A stretch of DNA of 64,000 nucleotides from Pseudomonadales bacterium. Its GTDB lineage: Bacteria > Pseudomonadota > Gammaproteobacteria > Pseudomonadales > UBA7434. The translations under genes were made by a program, and so were the position numbers. The stretch is from positions 48,001 through 112,000 of the forward strand of contig JAOIUY010000001.1 of assembly GCA_028223755.1 (NCBI GenBank). The letters are read 5' to 3'. Each line of letters starts with the position of its first letter. Position 1 is the stretch's first letter. The notes beneath the pieces were generated by a model. It was not told where the DNA came from. It made no database searches and saw only the letters and a list, made by a program, of their open reading frames with translations. Shown here piece after piece: positions 45,592 through 54,611 of this stretch.

Positions 45592-46044
45592 ATGTTATCT
45601 CTCGACATTGACAGACAATATAGCCAAGAAGATTTACCGTCTGATAACGAATTAAAGCAATGGGCTGCTATGGCTTATTTAGGCGATAGCCCAGCTGAAG
45701 CGGCGTTACTCATTGTCGACGAAGCGGCCATGCAAATACTTAATCGTGATTACCGCCATGTCGACAAAAGCACTAATGTATTATCCTTCCCTGCCAACCT
45801 TAGCGAGGTCGATGGCATAACGCACCTAGGTGACATTGTTATCTGCGCTCCCATTATTACTCTTGAGAGTCAGCAACAAAGTAAAAATATTAATGCACAC
45901 TGGGCGCACATGTTAATTCACGGTATGCTGCATTTACAAAATTACGACCATGGCAATGATGACGAAGCGCAAGCCATGGAGAGCATAGAAATTAAGCAGC
46001 TAGCCAAACTCGGTATCAGTAACCCTTATATACCGAACCAATAG
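45592..46044 (+). CDS. ybeY: Endoribonuclease YbeY
   Basis: Zinc-dependent single-strand RNase for 16S rRNA 3'-end maturation and ribosome quality control. From ATG 45592 (MLSLDIDRQYSQ) it has 150 residues. The metal triad is intact in HGMLHLQNYDH, preceded by the conserved Arg in NRDYRHVDKSTNVLSFP and by HLGDIVIC. An earlier ATG at 45541 lies inside phoH and is not used. Downstream corC begins 61 bases later. Confidence 0.96.
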   Translation: MLSLDIDRQYSQEDLPSDNELKQWAAMAYLGDSPAEAALLIVDEAAMQILNRDYRHVDKSTNVLSFPANLSEVDGITHLGDIVICAPIITLESQQQSKNINAHWAHMLIHGMLHLQNYDHGNDDEAQAMESIEIKQLAKLGISNPYIPNQ

Positions 46045-46105
46045 TAGAAAACTGACCACCCCGATTTTTTTATTTGAATAATATGAACGTTATGGATTGC
46101 AACTG

Positions 46106-47008
46106 ATGACTAATAGCACCGACAAAAAGCAAGCAGCTGATGATAGCGATAAGCCTCCGTTATCTAAGCGTATTAAACAGCTGTTTCGCTCAGAGCCAAA
46201 AACCACCGAAGACATGGTTGCCATGGTGGACGCCGCTAGCGAAAATGAAGTTATTGATAACGATGCGCGACGCATTATAGCTGGCGCCTTAGAAGTCTCT
46301 GAAATGCATGCTCGCGATATTATGATTCCGCGCACGCAAATGACCGTTTTAAAAGCCGATGATACATTAGAAGAAAATCTGCAAAAAATTATCGACACCT
46401 CGCATTCTCGCTATCCTGTTATCGGTGAAAACATCGATGAAATCTTAGGGATACTACTGGTTAAAGATTTACTGCCGCTGTTTTTTCAAAAAGGCGCATC
46501 ATTAGAAAACGGTAGCGACAAGACCGATAGTCAAAAATTTATTTTGGGTTTGCTCAGACCTGCGGTTTTCGTACCCGAGAGTAAACGCTTAAACGTATTG
46601 TTAAAACAATTTCGTGAAGACCGTAACCATATGGCACTGGTCATCGATGAGTACGGCTCGCTTGCAGGCTTAGTCACTATTGAAGATGTACTCGAAGAAA
46701 TTGTAGGCGAAATTGAAGACGAGCACGATGCTACCGACAATACACAAATAAGAAAAGTGTCACACTCAAACTATATGATTCAAGCGTTAACACCTATCGA
46801 TGATTTTAATGAATTTTTTAGCTCAACATTGAGTGAAGAAGAATTCGATACCATCGGCGGCATTATCACTAATAAGTTTGGTCGCCTGCCAAAGCGTAAT
46901 GAAACCGTTAGCTTTGAAGGCTTTACCTTTCATGTAACGCACGCAGACAATCGTCGTTTACATACCGTGCGAATGGCTATTGACAGCGAAGACTCAACCG
47001 AAGACTAA
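46106..47008 (+). CDS. corC: CorC/HlyC-family CBS-domain protein
   Basis: Cytoplasmic protein with paired CBS domains and a C-terminal transporter-associated domain, implicated in Mg/Co efflux. I use ATG 46106; a TTG nine bases earlier is the alternative. 300 residues: acidic N-terminus, CBS1 at about 65-125 ([14 protein letters not shown]), CBS2 at about 145-205 ([33 protein letters not shown]) and the CorC_HlyC domain at about 215-290 ([17 protein letters not shown]). Operon with ybeY and lnt. Confidence 0.94.
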   Translation: MTNSTDKKQAADDSDKPPLSKRIKQLFRSEPKTTEDMVAMVDAASENEVIDNDARRIIAGALEVSEMHARDIMIPRTQMTVLKADDTLEENLQKIIDTSHSRYPVIGENIDEILGILLVKDLLPLFFQKGASLENGSDKTDSQKFILGLLRPAVFVPESKRLNVLLKQFREDRNHMALVIDEYGSLAGLVTIEDVLEEIVGEIEDEHDATDNTQIRKVSHSNYMIQALTPIDDFNEFFSSTLSEEEFDTIGGIITNKFGRLPKRNETVSFEGFTFHVTHADNRRLHTVRMAIDSEDSTED

Positions 47009-47012
47009 CCGT

Positions 47013-48560
47013 ATGGCCAATAGCCAAATCACTCGCTCATTCGGCGCACTTGCCAGTGGTGCGCTTATCACGCTATCACTCGCTCCTTTTTCTTTTTGGC
47101 CACTCGCCATTATTTCTCCTGCCATTTTATTTGCCGTTATACAGCAGCAAACTATTAAACAGAGTTTTTGGTTGGGCTGGTTATTTGGCTTAGGCTTGTT
47201 TGCTAGTGGCGCATCTTGGGTCTATGTCAGTATCCATGAGTTCGGCTACACCTCTATTTACCTTGCAGCGTTACTCACTTTTTTATTTTGTAGCGGCCTC
47301 GCGCTGAGTTGCGCTGCCACTTGGGCTCTTTATGCTTGGCTGCTCAATAGACGTAATATTATATTGAGCCAAACACTTTCCATTCGTCTTGCCATGCAGT
47401 CGGTAAATAGCCGACATGTTATTTTATTCACCGCTGTCTGGGTTTGCGGCGAATGGATGCGCAGTTGGCTGTTAACAGGATTCCCATGGTTATTTATTGG
47501 TTACAGCCAAACAGAATCATTATTGTCAGCTTGGGCACCCTTAATAGGGGTTTACGGTATCAGTTTAATTATTTGTCTAAGCGGTGCATCTATAAGCTAC
47601 CTGTTTTTTTCGCAACAACGCAAACAGTTTAATCGACCATTAATAGTCGTTGTTATGCTTTGCTGGCTTATCGCTATTCCTTTAAAGCAGATACATTGGA
47701 CCACGCCTACCGGTGAACCTAAAAAAGTGAGTATGGTGCAAGCCAACATATCACAGCATGACAAATGGCAGCGTGAACACCGACAGGCAACACTGGCACT
47801 TTATAAAGACCTTTCTAAGCCCTATTGGGAAACGAGCGATCTCATCATTTGGCCAGAAGCGGCCATTCCTATGTACTACCAATATGCTAATGACTTTTTA
47901 GATCAAATAGATGCTATTGCAGCTCAGAGCCAATCAGCGCTATTAACAGGTATCCCCTCTCGCGATACGCATTCTAATAATAGCTACAACAGCCTTATCA
48001 CTATTGGAAATGCTAATGGGGTTTATCATAAGCAAAACTTAGTACCGTTTGGCGAATATATTCCTTTTGCCAATCTACTGGGTAATGTACTGGCCTTCTT
48101 CGAGCTACCTGCTTCTTCTATGCATTCTGGCAACCCTGATCAGGCTCCGCTAACAATTCAACAATGGCAGAGTAAACCACTTATTTGTTATGAAATTGTT
48201 TACCCGGGTTTAGCCGCAAAAGCTGCAGCAGTAAGTGATGTATTAATAACGGTAAGCAACGATAGTTGGTTTGGGGCATCTATTGGCCCACTTCAGCACC
48301 TACAAATGGCGCAAATGCGGGCGCTAGAGAACGGTCGCTATGTGCTACGTAACACCGGCAACGGAGTATCCGCCATTATTGACCCTAACGGTAAAATCCT
48401 TATGCGCACAAATCAGTTTGAAAAGACGGTTTTAAGTGGTGATTTTCGGCTTATGAAGCAAAATACCCCTTGGACGCTCTTTGGGTACTGGCTAACACCG
48501 CTTTTATGCTGTGTGCCGCTTTGTTTAGGGATTTACTATAAATTTCATAAACGCTCTTAA
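47013..48560 (+). CDS. lnt: Apolipoprotein N-acyltransferase
   Basis: Inner-membrane enzyme that adds the third acyl chain to lipoproteins. From ATG 47013 it has 515 residues: N-terminal hydrophobic helices (about 10-220), then a periplasmic nitrilase-like domain. The catalytic Glu is in IIWPEAAIP, the Lys/loop region in NLVPFGEYIPF, and the nucleophile Cys in PLICYEIVYPG. A last helix (about 490-508) ends in a basic tail. The start lies four bases after the corC stop. Confidence 0.95.
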   Translation: MANSQITRSFGALASGALITLSLAPFSFWPLAIISPAILFAVIQQQTIKQSFWLGWLFGLGLFASGASWVYVSIHEFGYTSIYLAALLTFLFCSGLALSCAATWALYAWLLNRRNIILSQTLSIRLAMQSVNSRHVILFTAVWVCGEWMRSWLLTGFPWLFIGYSQTESLLSAWAPLIGVYGISLIICLSGASISYLFFSQQRKQFNRPLIVVVMLCWLIAIPLKQIHWTTPTGEPKKVSMVQANISQHDKWQREHRQATLALYKDLSKPYWETSDLIIWPEAAIPMYYQYANDFLDQIDAIAAQSQSALLTGIPSRDTHSNNSYNSLITIGNANGVYHKQNLVPFGEYIPFANLLGNVLAFFELPASSMHSGNPDQAPLTIQQWQSKPLICYEIVYPGLAAKAAAVSDVLITVSNDSWFGASIGPLQHLQMAQMRALENGRYVLRNTGNGVSAIIDPNGKILMRTNQFEKTVLSGDFRLMKQNTPWTLFGYWLTPLLCCVPLCLGIYYKFHKRS

Positions 48561-48570
48561 TCATTTACCT

Positions 48571-48594
48571 AAAAACAGCTAAATAACTGTTTTT
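48571..48594 (+). terminator. Possible weak terminator after lnt
   Basis: AAAAACAG and CTGTTTTT pair around an eight-base loop, with the T-run in the stem's second arm. The stem is GC-poor, so termination may be incomplete. Confidence 0.45.
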
Positions 48595-48899
48595 AAAGAT
48601 ATTAGCTTCAACCCATTGTAAACATTAACTAATGGTTAACCATTTAAGGGCATGAAAGAGGTTGACCTGCCCAGAAAATGAGCATAATGTAGACAGTGGA
48701 ATAATAATTAATAAAAAATTACATTATCCGTACTCACTACGAAAGCGCACTAAAACTAGTAACAACAGTATTAACAATAGTAGTAACAGTAAAAAAATAA
48801 GAAAGTACTTTAAAAGTCATAACAACAACCAGTCACACTCTCTTGCTCCCCTGCATAAAGTGTTGATATTAATAAAAAAACTACCTGGAGGTAGACACA
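48595..48899 (+). other. Leader region of the secreted esterase gene
   Basis: 305 AT-rich bases. They hold a perfect 14-base palindrome AATGGTTAACCATT (48631-48644), an A/T-rich stretch with repeated AAC/AGT triplets (about 48756-48790) and, just before the gene, a hairpin around its ribosome site (48881-48894). The open frame 48662-48916 is low in complexity and not believable as a protein. Confidence 0.55.
48881..48894 (+). promoter_or_regulatory. Hairpin enclosing the ribosome site of the esterase gene
   Basis: CTACC (48881-48885) and GGTAG (48890-48894) form a five-base stem around TGGA, so the Shine-Dalgarno GGAGGT is partly paired. It precedes ATG 48900 by five bases. The stem is short and may only tune translation. 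Confidence 0.4.
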
Positions 48900-49871
48900 A
48901 TGTCTTACGTATCTAAAAGCGCGCGTAAAGCCGCTATAACTCTCGCGACTATAGCAAGTGCTGCTATGGTTCAAACTTCTAACGCTGCTATCACAAATTT
49001 AGTTTCATTCGGTGATAGCTTGTCGGATTCAGGCAATATGCATGCAGTAACAAACATATTTACTGCACCTTACGCTGGCGTGAACTCTGATGGTCCAGTT
49101 TGGACTGGTCATTTATCAGAATCTCTTGGTTTAGGTGCTCACACTGGCTCAATGACTGGCGGTACAGGTCATGGCTGGGCAGGAGCGCGTGCTGCTATTG
49201 ATGGCGAAATCGTCCCTGGTGTACCTCTTCCTTCTGTACAAACTCAAGTAAACGGCTACCTTGCATCTACCGGCGGAGTTGCTGATGCAAACACGCTTTA
49301 CACTGTATGGGGTGGTGCTAATGATGCATTATACGCTGCTGCAACAGGTGATTTTGCTGCTGTTCCTTCTGCTGCTGCCTCAATCGCGTCTATTGCTGAC
49401 CAATTGATGAATGCTGGTGCAACTAGCGTTTTAATCATGAACTTACCTAACATTGGCTTTACTCCTCGTCAAAACGTTGATCCAGTAGCCGCAGCTCAGG
49501 GTAACTTTATTTCTGTTCAATATAACAACGCCCTAGCAGGATCTGTTGCTGCTATCGCTGGTGGTCGAGATATCGTTATTCATGATGCTTACACTTGGAC
49601 TGGCGCTCTAGTTGCCTCAGGCCCAAGCCAAGGCTTAAACGTAACTGATATGTGTTTGAATGCAACAGCTGGCACATTATGCTCTGATCCAGAGAATCAC
49701 ATGTGGTGGGATGAAATCCATCCTACAACTGCTGGTCATGCATTATTAGCTGCTGACGTATTAAATACAGTAAACAATCTTGATGTAGCAGCAGTTCCTG
49801 TGCCTGCCGCAGCTTGGTTATTTTTATCAGCACTTGCGGGTGTTGGTGGATTAAAAAGAGCAAGAAAATAA
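48900..49871 (+). CDS. Secreted GDSL/SGNH esterase with PEP-CTERM-like sorting tail
   Basis: A 323-residue exported hydrolase. The signal peptide runs to about residue 29 (MVQTSNAA). SGNH blocks: block I FGDSLSDSGN with nucleophile Ser40, block III GGANDA, and the Asp-His pair in DEIHPT. The C-terminus is VPVPAAAWLF, a hydrophobic helix, then KRARK: the tripartite VPxPAAxWLF-type tail processed by exosortase systems. No exosortase gene lies in the window. The codons appear relaxed and Ala/Gly-rich. Probable lipase or acyl-ester hydrolase acting outside the cell; substrate unknown. Confidence 0.85.
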   Translation: MSYVSKSARKAAITLATIASAAMVQTSNAAITNLVSFGDSLSDSGNMHAVTNIFTAPYAGVNSDGPVWTGHLSESLGLGAHTGSMTGGTGHGWAGARAAIDGEIVPGVPLPSVQTQVNGYLASTGGVADANTLYTVWGGANDALYAAATGDFAAVPSAAASIASIADQLMNAGATSVLIMNLPNIGFTPRQNVDPVAAAQGNFISVQYNNALAGSVAAIAGGRDIVIHDAYTWTGALVASGPSQGLNVTDMCLNATAGTLCSDPENHMWWDEIHPTTAGHALLAADVLNTVNNLDVAAVPVPAAAWLFLSALAGVGGLKRARK

Positions 49872-49893
49872 ACAATAACTTTAAAATCCTAAA

Positions 49894-49921
49894 AAGCGGT
49901 TAGCTTTGCTAGCCGCTTTAT
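49894..49921 (+). terminator. Terminator after the esterase gene
   Basis: AAGCGGTTAGC pairs with GCTAGCCGCTT (one wobble) around a TTT loop, then TATT. A GC-rich stem with a short T-run, suitable as a terminator or attenuator before the next gene. Confidence 0.7.
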
Positions 49922-49943
49922 TAAAGGGGAGATGGAGAATTAA

Positions 49944-50729
49944 ATGAAAACTATAAAATCAACTGCTGCCGCAATCGCGATGTTAGCTACAGCCTCTGTA
50001 GCGCAAGCGGATACATATGCTATCGAGAGCGCTGAAATCAAACAACTTTTTAGCGCGACTTTTGATGGTCTTGTTTTTCAGAAAGCTGTTTCTGACGACG
50101 GCTCATTTTTTGGTGTGGTCCCAGATATTAATAATCCAGTTTTTGGGCAAAACCGTTCAATTCAAATCAATAATACCGGTGGCACAGGAAGCGGCACTAT
50201 AACTTTCGATGGTACTGAATTGGATGAACTTTATATTCGCCTTTCAGATACAAACTTAACTATCATTACCGGCCCAACTACACAGCTAACGACCGATACA
50301 TCTGGCGCTTCATTACGCATCAGTGATAGTAATGTTGTTGATGGTGGCAATGATGCTAACTTTGACCATGGTGGCCCTTTATCAGCCGGTTCAACTGCAG
50401 AATTAGTTGACTTTTCTACCTTCAACAATATTCTTGCAGGTGCTCCAGGTGTTGTAGATACCTGTGCAGATGGCGCTGGTAACTGTGGCTTGCTTCCCGC
50501 ATTAAGCCTTGACGGTACGCGATTCACACTTGAAGGAACTCCTACTTCGTCAGGTGGTGATACGTTTACTCTTCGCGCTCAAACAAGTAATACTTCTTAC
50601 TATGAAATAGAATTTGTTACTGCTGCTGTTGCTGGCAAAAACGTTCCAGCGATGGGCGCATTTGGTCTAGCGGCATTGTTTGGTGGTCTAGTTGCTGTTG
50701 CAGCAAGACTTCGTCGCACAGTTGCTTAA
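49944..50729 (+). CDS. Exported protein of unknown function with C-terminal sorting-type tail
   Basis: I do not recognise the main domain. A signal peptide (MKTIKSTAAAIAMLATASVAQA) is followed by a Gly/Ser/Thr-rich, low-charge, strand-rich region. Two cysteine pairs occur (CADGAGNCG). The last 30 residues are VPAMGAFGLAALFGGLVAVAARLRRTVA read in parts: a short VPxxG-type motif, a hydrophobic helix and a basic cluster RLRR, like IPTL- or PEP-CTERM-type tails. 261 residues, GGAGA upstream. It lies 72 bases after the esterase gene and they probably share regulation; joint processing by an unlinked exosortase is inference. Confidence 0.6.
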   Translation: MKTIKSTAAAIAMLATASVAQADTYAIESAEIKQLFSATFDGLVFQKAVSDDGSFFGVVPDINNPVFGQNRSIQINNTGGTGSGTITFDGTELDELYIRLSDTNLTIITGPTTQLTTDTSGASLRISDSNVVDGGNDANFDHGGPLSAGSTAELVDFSTFNNILAGAPGVVDTCADGAGNCGLLPALSLDGTRFTLEGTPTSSGGDTFTLRAQTSNTSYYEIEFVTAAVAGKNVPAMGAFGLAALFGGLVAVAARLRRTVA

Positions 50730-50777
50730 TCACAATTAAGCAATGCGCTAATTGCTAGCGCTACTTGTGACAATCAT

Positions 50778-50809
50778 AAAAAGCATGACTTTCGAGTCAT
50801 GCTTTTTTT
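50778..50809 (+). terminator. Strong rho-independent terminator
   Basis: AAAAAGCATGACT pairs with AGTCATGCTTTTTTT around TTCG: an eight-base GC-containing stem with A and T runs on both sides. It ends the 49944-50729 gene. Confidence 0.9.
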
Positions 50810-50994
50810 ATGCCTATAACTTAGCCTAAACCTGCCTATTTATTACTAGAAATGATTGTTTTTTCTGCAATTCGCTTATTAGAAATATAAATGAATATAT
50901 ATTGCCAAAATATCATCTAATTTATTATTTTGATGGTTGGAAAAATCCTTTATGATGAATGCCTGAATAATAATTTATAACTAGGGGCCTAAGG

Positions 50995-53634
50995 ATGCGC
51001 ACAAGCGTTCACACTCAAAAAAAAATCACCGCAGTACTTTCTCTTGTCTTTTGTTTATCAACATTGCTCGCCACACCAAAAGCGTTCAGTCAAAAATTAG
51101 AAGAAATCATTGTGACGGCTCAGAAGCGAGCAGAGAGCTTGCAAGATGTTTCGGTATCAGTCACCGCTTTATCTGGCGACAAGCTCAATGACTTTGGTAT
51201 AGCGCGCCTAGAAGAGATTACCGCTTATGTACCAAACTTTGTCATGTCAGAAACTGGAATCGGTACAACAATTTATATAAGGGGTATTGGTTCAGGCATA
51301 AACCAAGGCTTTGAACAATCGGTAGGTATGTATCGCGATGGTATTTACTATGGCCGCGCGCAATTAGCACGAGCACCTATATTCGATATGGAACGAGTCG
51401 AAGTATTACGTGGACCACAGGTGACATTATTTGGTAATAACAGTATCGGTGGCGCTGTGAGTATGACTGCATCAAAGCCAACAGACGCGCTTGAAGGTTT
51501 TGTCGCACACATGAGTGATTTTGATCATGGTGAAGGAGAGACTACTGCCGTATTGTCTGGACCGCTCAGCGAAGAATTAAGTGCACGTTTATCGATAAGA
51601 AAGTATGAACTTGGTGGCTATATATTCAACGGTACAACCAACCGAGATGAACCTCAGCGTGACTATCTAACGTCTCGACTTAACTTTTCTTTCAAACCTA
51701 ACAATCTAGATTTTTTTGACGCCAATCTGCTCCTTGAAAAATCGACGTTTGATGTAAAAGGGAGACAAATCGTTATATTCCAAGATAGTGATGCGCGCGG
51801 AGCAACCGCCACCTCGAATTACTATCAGAAAGTAAATCCTGCAGGCCAAAATTTAAGTGATATTTTATCGAGCCTTGACAGTTCTAACGGGCAGACTGTG
51901 ATTGATTCTTCTAGACTTGATACTCGCTATGCTAATGATGACTCTAGTATAAACGAAACCAACAGCGGCGTATTAACACTTAATTTTGATATCGGCGATG
52001 CTGAATTTAAATCGATTACGGGATATCTTGATTATAATTATAATGATGTATGCGATTGCGATTTTAGCGGTGCAACACTTATTCGATACGAATCCGACGA
52101 AGACTATAAACAAACTAGTCAAGAATTCCGTTACACCTCTAATGCTGGTGACTTCATTGAAGTAATCGCAGGCCTTTATTATCAAAAAGATGACCTACTA
52201 TTTAATGATGCATTAGTCACAGAGCCAGATTCCGCCCTATCAGACTTACTCAATATCATCCAACCGAGTCCTGAAATAACAGCGGCATTAACTGATATTG
52301 CTGGCCCTCGCACCTTTAACCAAGATACCGAAATGTACTCTGGCTTTGGTCAGCTAACGATCAATTTACGTGAAGACTTCCGAGTCATGGCAGGACTTAG
52401 GCGATCAAATACCAAAAAATCAGCTAGTCGAGAATTAACGCTGACTCAATCTGATCGTATAACTGGTCTAGAGTCCAATATAGATTATAGTTCTCCGGCT
52501 AATGGCATTGACGAAGCTGATAATGAACAATACTTCACCACCATTAGAAACTCTCTGAACTTTGCATTAAATGTCTCTCCGCATAGCCAAAGCGGATTGC
52601 GTGATGTTTGGAAAACGTCATACTCGCTAATTTTAGAGTGGGATATCTCGGAAGATATGCTCGGTTATGCCTCAAGAGTTCGAGGCTTCAAATCTGGCGG
52701 CTATGACGTCAGATCAAATAACCCAACAGAGAAAAAATTCGTTATTAATAATCAACGAGAATATATTTCTAACCCAGAAGTAACTGCACCAACTGCATTT
52801 GTACCAGGCTCTTTTGAGTTCGATGACGAAGAATCTGTTGCCCATGAAATTGGTATCAAAACAGCCATAAGTGACTTTGCTGAAGTCAATATTTCATATT
52901 TTTATAACCAGATCAAAAACCTTCAAGTGAGCGTTTTTGATGGCGGTGTTGGTTTCAACGTAACCAATGCAGCCGAAGCTGTTACACAAGGAGTTGAAAT
53001 TGACTGGCGCGCTGCAATCACGGAAAAACTGATGATTACTGGAAGCATAGGCTGGCTAGACTTTGAATTTAAGGATTACCAAGATGGTGTATGCACAGCT
53101 TCAGATCGAATAATACTGGGTAATCCACAAACCGATGAAATTATAGAAACTGTGATACCAGGGGAAACGGTTTTCGACAACATCACAGTCAGAGAGTTAA
53201 TCGACGGTAATTGTACTAAAACATCTAGCTTCGGAAATGGCAATCTATTCACAGCAGATCTAAGTGGCAGCACGAATCAATACGTGTCTAGTTATTCTGG
53301 CGCCTTATCAATTAACTATGAAGATGTCCTTGCTGACAAATATTTGCTTCGCGGGACTTTCGATACGAACTTTACCGGCAGTTACCATCCTACCCAGAAC
53401 TTAGACCCATTAGCAAAGCAAGAAGGCTATGAAATTTACAATTTAAGAGTGAGCCTTACGTCTTTAGATGATAATTGGGAGGTCGCATTAATCGGTAGAA
53501 ACATCTTTGATGAAGCGGTTATCTCTTATGCTGGCGATGTGCCATTATCCTCCTCACAGTTCGGCACTCTCACCAAATATGGCTTTGTACAACGTACCAA
53601 GTCATGGGCGCTACAAGCCAAGTACAGCTTCTAA
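50995..53634 (+). CDS. TonB-dependent outer-membrane receptor of unknown substrate
   Basis: 879 residues. A signal peptide (TAVLSLVFCLSTLLATPKAFS) ends near residue 33. The TonB box is EEIIVTAQKR and the plug starts LQDVSVSVTALSGDKLNDFG, a form common in marine gammaproteobacteria and sphingomonads. The plug motif RGPQVTLFGNNSIGG and the final strand TKSWALQAKYSF complete the family pattern. No riboswitch, sigma/FecR pair or degradation genes lie next to it, so I cannot name a ligand. Its own strong terminator follows. Confidence 0.9.
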   Translation: MRTSVHTQKKITAVLSLVFCLSTLLATPKAFSQKLEEIIVTAQKRAESLQDVSVSVTALSGDKLNDFGIARLEEITAYVPNFVMSETGIGTTIYIRGIGSGINQGFEQSVGMYRDGIYYGRAQLARAPIFDMERVEVLRGPQVTLFGNNSIGGAVSMTASKPTDALEGFVAHMSDFDHGEGETTAVLSGPLSEELSARLSIRKYELGGYIFNGTTNRDEPQRDYLTSRLNFSFKPNNLDFFDANLLLEKSTFDVKGRQIVIFQDSDARGATATSNYYQKVNPAGQNLSDILSSLDSSNGQTVIDSSRLDTRYANDDSSINETNSGVLTLNFDIGDAEFKSITGYLDYNYNDVCDCDFSGATLIRYESDEDYKQTSQEFRYTSNAGDFIEVIAGLYYQKDDLLFNDALVTEPDSALSDLLNIIQPSPEITAALTDIAGPRTFNQDTEMYSGFGQLTINLREDFRVMAGLRRSNTKKSASRELTLTQSDRITGLESNIDYSSPANGIDEADNEQYFTTIRNSLNFALNVSPHSQSGLRDVWKTSYSLILEWDISEDMLGYASRVRGFKSGGYDVRSNNPTEKKFVINNQREYISNPEVTAPTAFVPGSFEFDDEESVAHEIGIKTAISDFAEVNISYFYNQIKNLQVSVFDGGVGFNVTNAAEAVTQGVEIDWRAAITEKLMITGSIGWLDFEFKDYQDGVCTASDRIILGNPQTDEIIETVIPGETVFDNITVRELIDGNCTKTSSFGNGNLFTADLSGSTNQYVSSYSGALSINYEDVLADKYLLRGTFDTNFTGSYHPTQNLDPLAKQEGYEIYNLRVSLTSLDDNWEVALIGRNIFDEAVISYAGDVPLSSSQFGTLTKYGFVQRTKSWALQAKYSF

Positions 53635-53651
53635 TATCTTCAGGGCAATAA

Positions 53652-53688
53652 AAAAGGCGTTTAAGCTATGCTTAAACGCCTTTTCTTT
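53652..53688 (+). terminator. Strong rho-independent terminator after the receptor gene
   Basis: AAAAGGCGTTTAAGC pairs with GCTTAAACGCCTTTT around a TAT loop, then TCTTTT. A stem of about 15 bases with flanking A/T runs; it could also serve the convergent cold-shock gene. Confidence 0.9.
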
Positions 53689-53800
53689 TATTAGTAGACT
53701 CGTGAAACCAACTACATGTCAGCAAACTAACGACATAGACGGGACGGGTATCTACAACAAGTGGAACTATGTTTTACAAGACTTTGCTTTGCAGCAGGTC

Positions 53801-54010
53801 TTATAAAGGCATAACGTTCTCAGCTTGTGGACCTTTCTGTCCAGTAGTGATTGTAAATTCCACTTTCTGGCCATCAACTAACGATTTAAAACCGTCTGCT
53901 TGAATAGCGCTGAAATGAACAAAAACGTCTGGGCCAGACTCTTGCTCAATAAATCCGAACCCTTTAGATTCATTAAACCACTTAACTGTTCCGCTGACTT
54001 TATCTGACAT
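53801..54010 (-). CDS. Cold-shock domain protein (CspA family)
   Basis: RNA chaperone with one cold-shock domain. The 69-residue protein has RNP1 (KGFGFIEQ) and RNP2 (VFVHFSAI) and the closing [10 protein letters not shown]. The gene has a 200-base leader from the promoter at 54224-54251, a feature of cold-inducible csp genes. It lies convergent to the TonB receptor gene. Confidence 0.95.
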   Translation of the reverse strand: MSDKVSGTVKWFNESKGFGFIEQESGPDVFVHFSAIQADGFKSLVDGQKVEFTITTGQKGPQAENVMPL

Positions 54011-54223
54011 GGTGTATCCTCGTTATTACTCTTTACTATGTGTTATTTAGGACAATAATATTTAAGGCCTTGATAACAATACTGATTTTAAATGCCCACA
54101 CACAAATGCGTAGGCGGTTGTGCCAATACGTGTTTCTAAAGTCTTAATCAGTACGAGCTAAACGCGGTGCGAAAAATACGTCGATAGGATTACAAACCAT
54201 GAAAACTTGCTTCAGCATGGCGC

Positions 54224-54251
54224 ACTATACGACACCGTGAGAAATCGTCAA
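54224..54251 (-). promoter_or_regulatory. Sigma-70 promoter of the cold-shock gene
   Basis: TTGACG (54246-54251) and TATAGT (54224-54229) on the minus strand are separated by 16 bases, five of six matches in each box. The implied leader is roughly 205 bases, as expected for a cold-regulated mRNA. Confidence 0.7.
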
Positions 54252-54466
54252 GCAAATCTAGCATTTAATTGGTTATTAAATAGGATATTCGACCATTATC
54301 GGTTCATTTTTGAGCCAAATAGCATCGATTGACTATTTGGTAGCTATTTCGACTAGCTATATCCACACATCACCGAACAATAGCCCAACATTAACAAGGC
54401 AAATGGCTAGAATCGCGACTAAAAATGATAAACTACTGTCTACAGTTCTTGAAACTGCTCTACTAT

Positions 54467-54519
54467 GTTCAAGTACGTTCAAATATGTTCAAAGTTCAAA
54501 TACGTTTATGCGTGTTCAA
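54467..54519 (+). repeat. Phased GTTCAA direct-repeat array
   Basis: GTTCAA occurs at 54467, 54477 and 54487, an exact 10-base step, again at 54494 and at 54514. The 10-base step matches one DNA turn. The array ends about 93 bases before the cysteine synthase start, a place suited to an operator. No binding protein is known to me. Confidence 0.7.
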
Positions 54520-54611
54520 GCATACTCAATGTTGAGCTTAAACAACCAACTACACGAGCCTAACAAGGCCAGACCGCTCCAAAGCGCCTAGCAGCAAAGG
54601 AAACCGACAAA

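Larger units (their letters stand above)
54011..54611. other. Intergenic region between csp and the cysteine synthase gene
   Basis: 601 bases without a credible gene. It contains the cold-shock leader and promoter (minus strand) and, near the other end, the phased GTTCAA array (54467-54519). The 93-codon frame 54310-54591 has a compositional bias from the repeat and no ribosome site. Confidence 0.6.

Noticed and set aside
48662-48916. 84-codon frame in the esterase leader
   Set aside because: Low-complexity Asn/Ser/Lys content from triplet repeats, and it overlaps the real start of the esterase.
54310-54591. 93-codon frame before the cysteine synthase
   Set aside because: No ribosome site, composition driven by the GTTCAA array, no family character.
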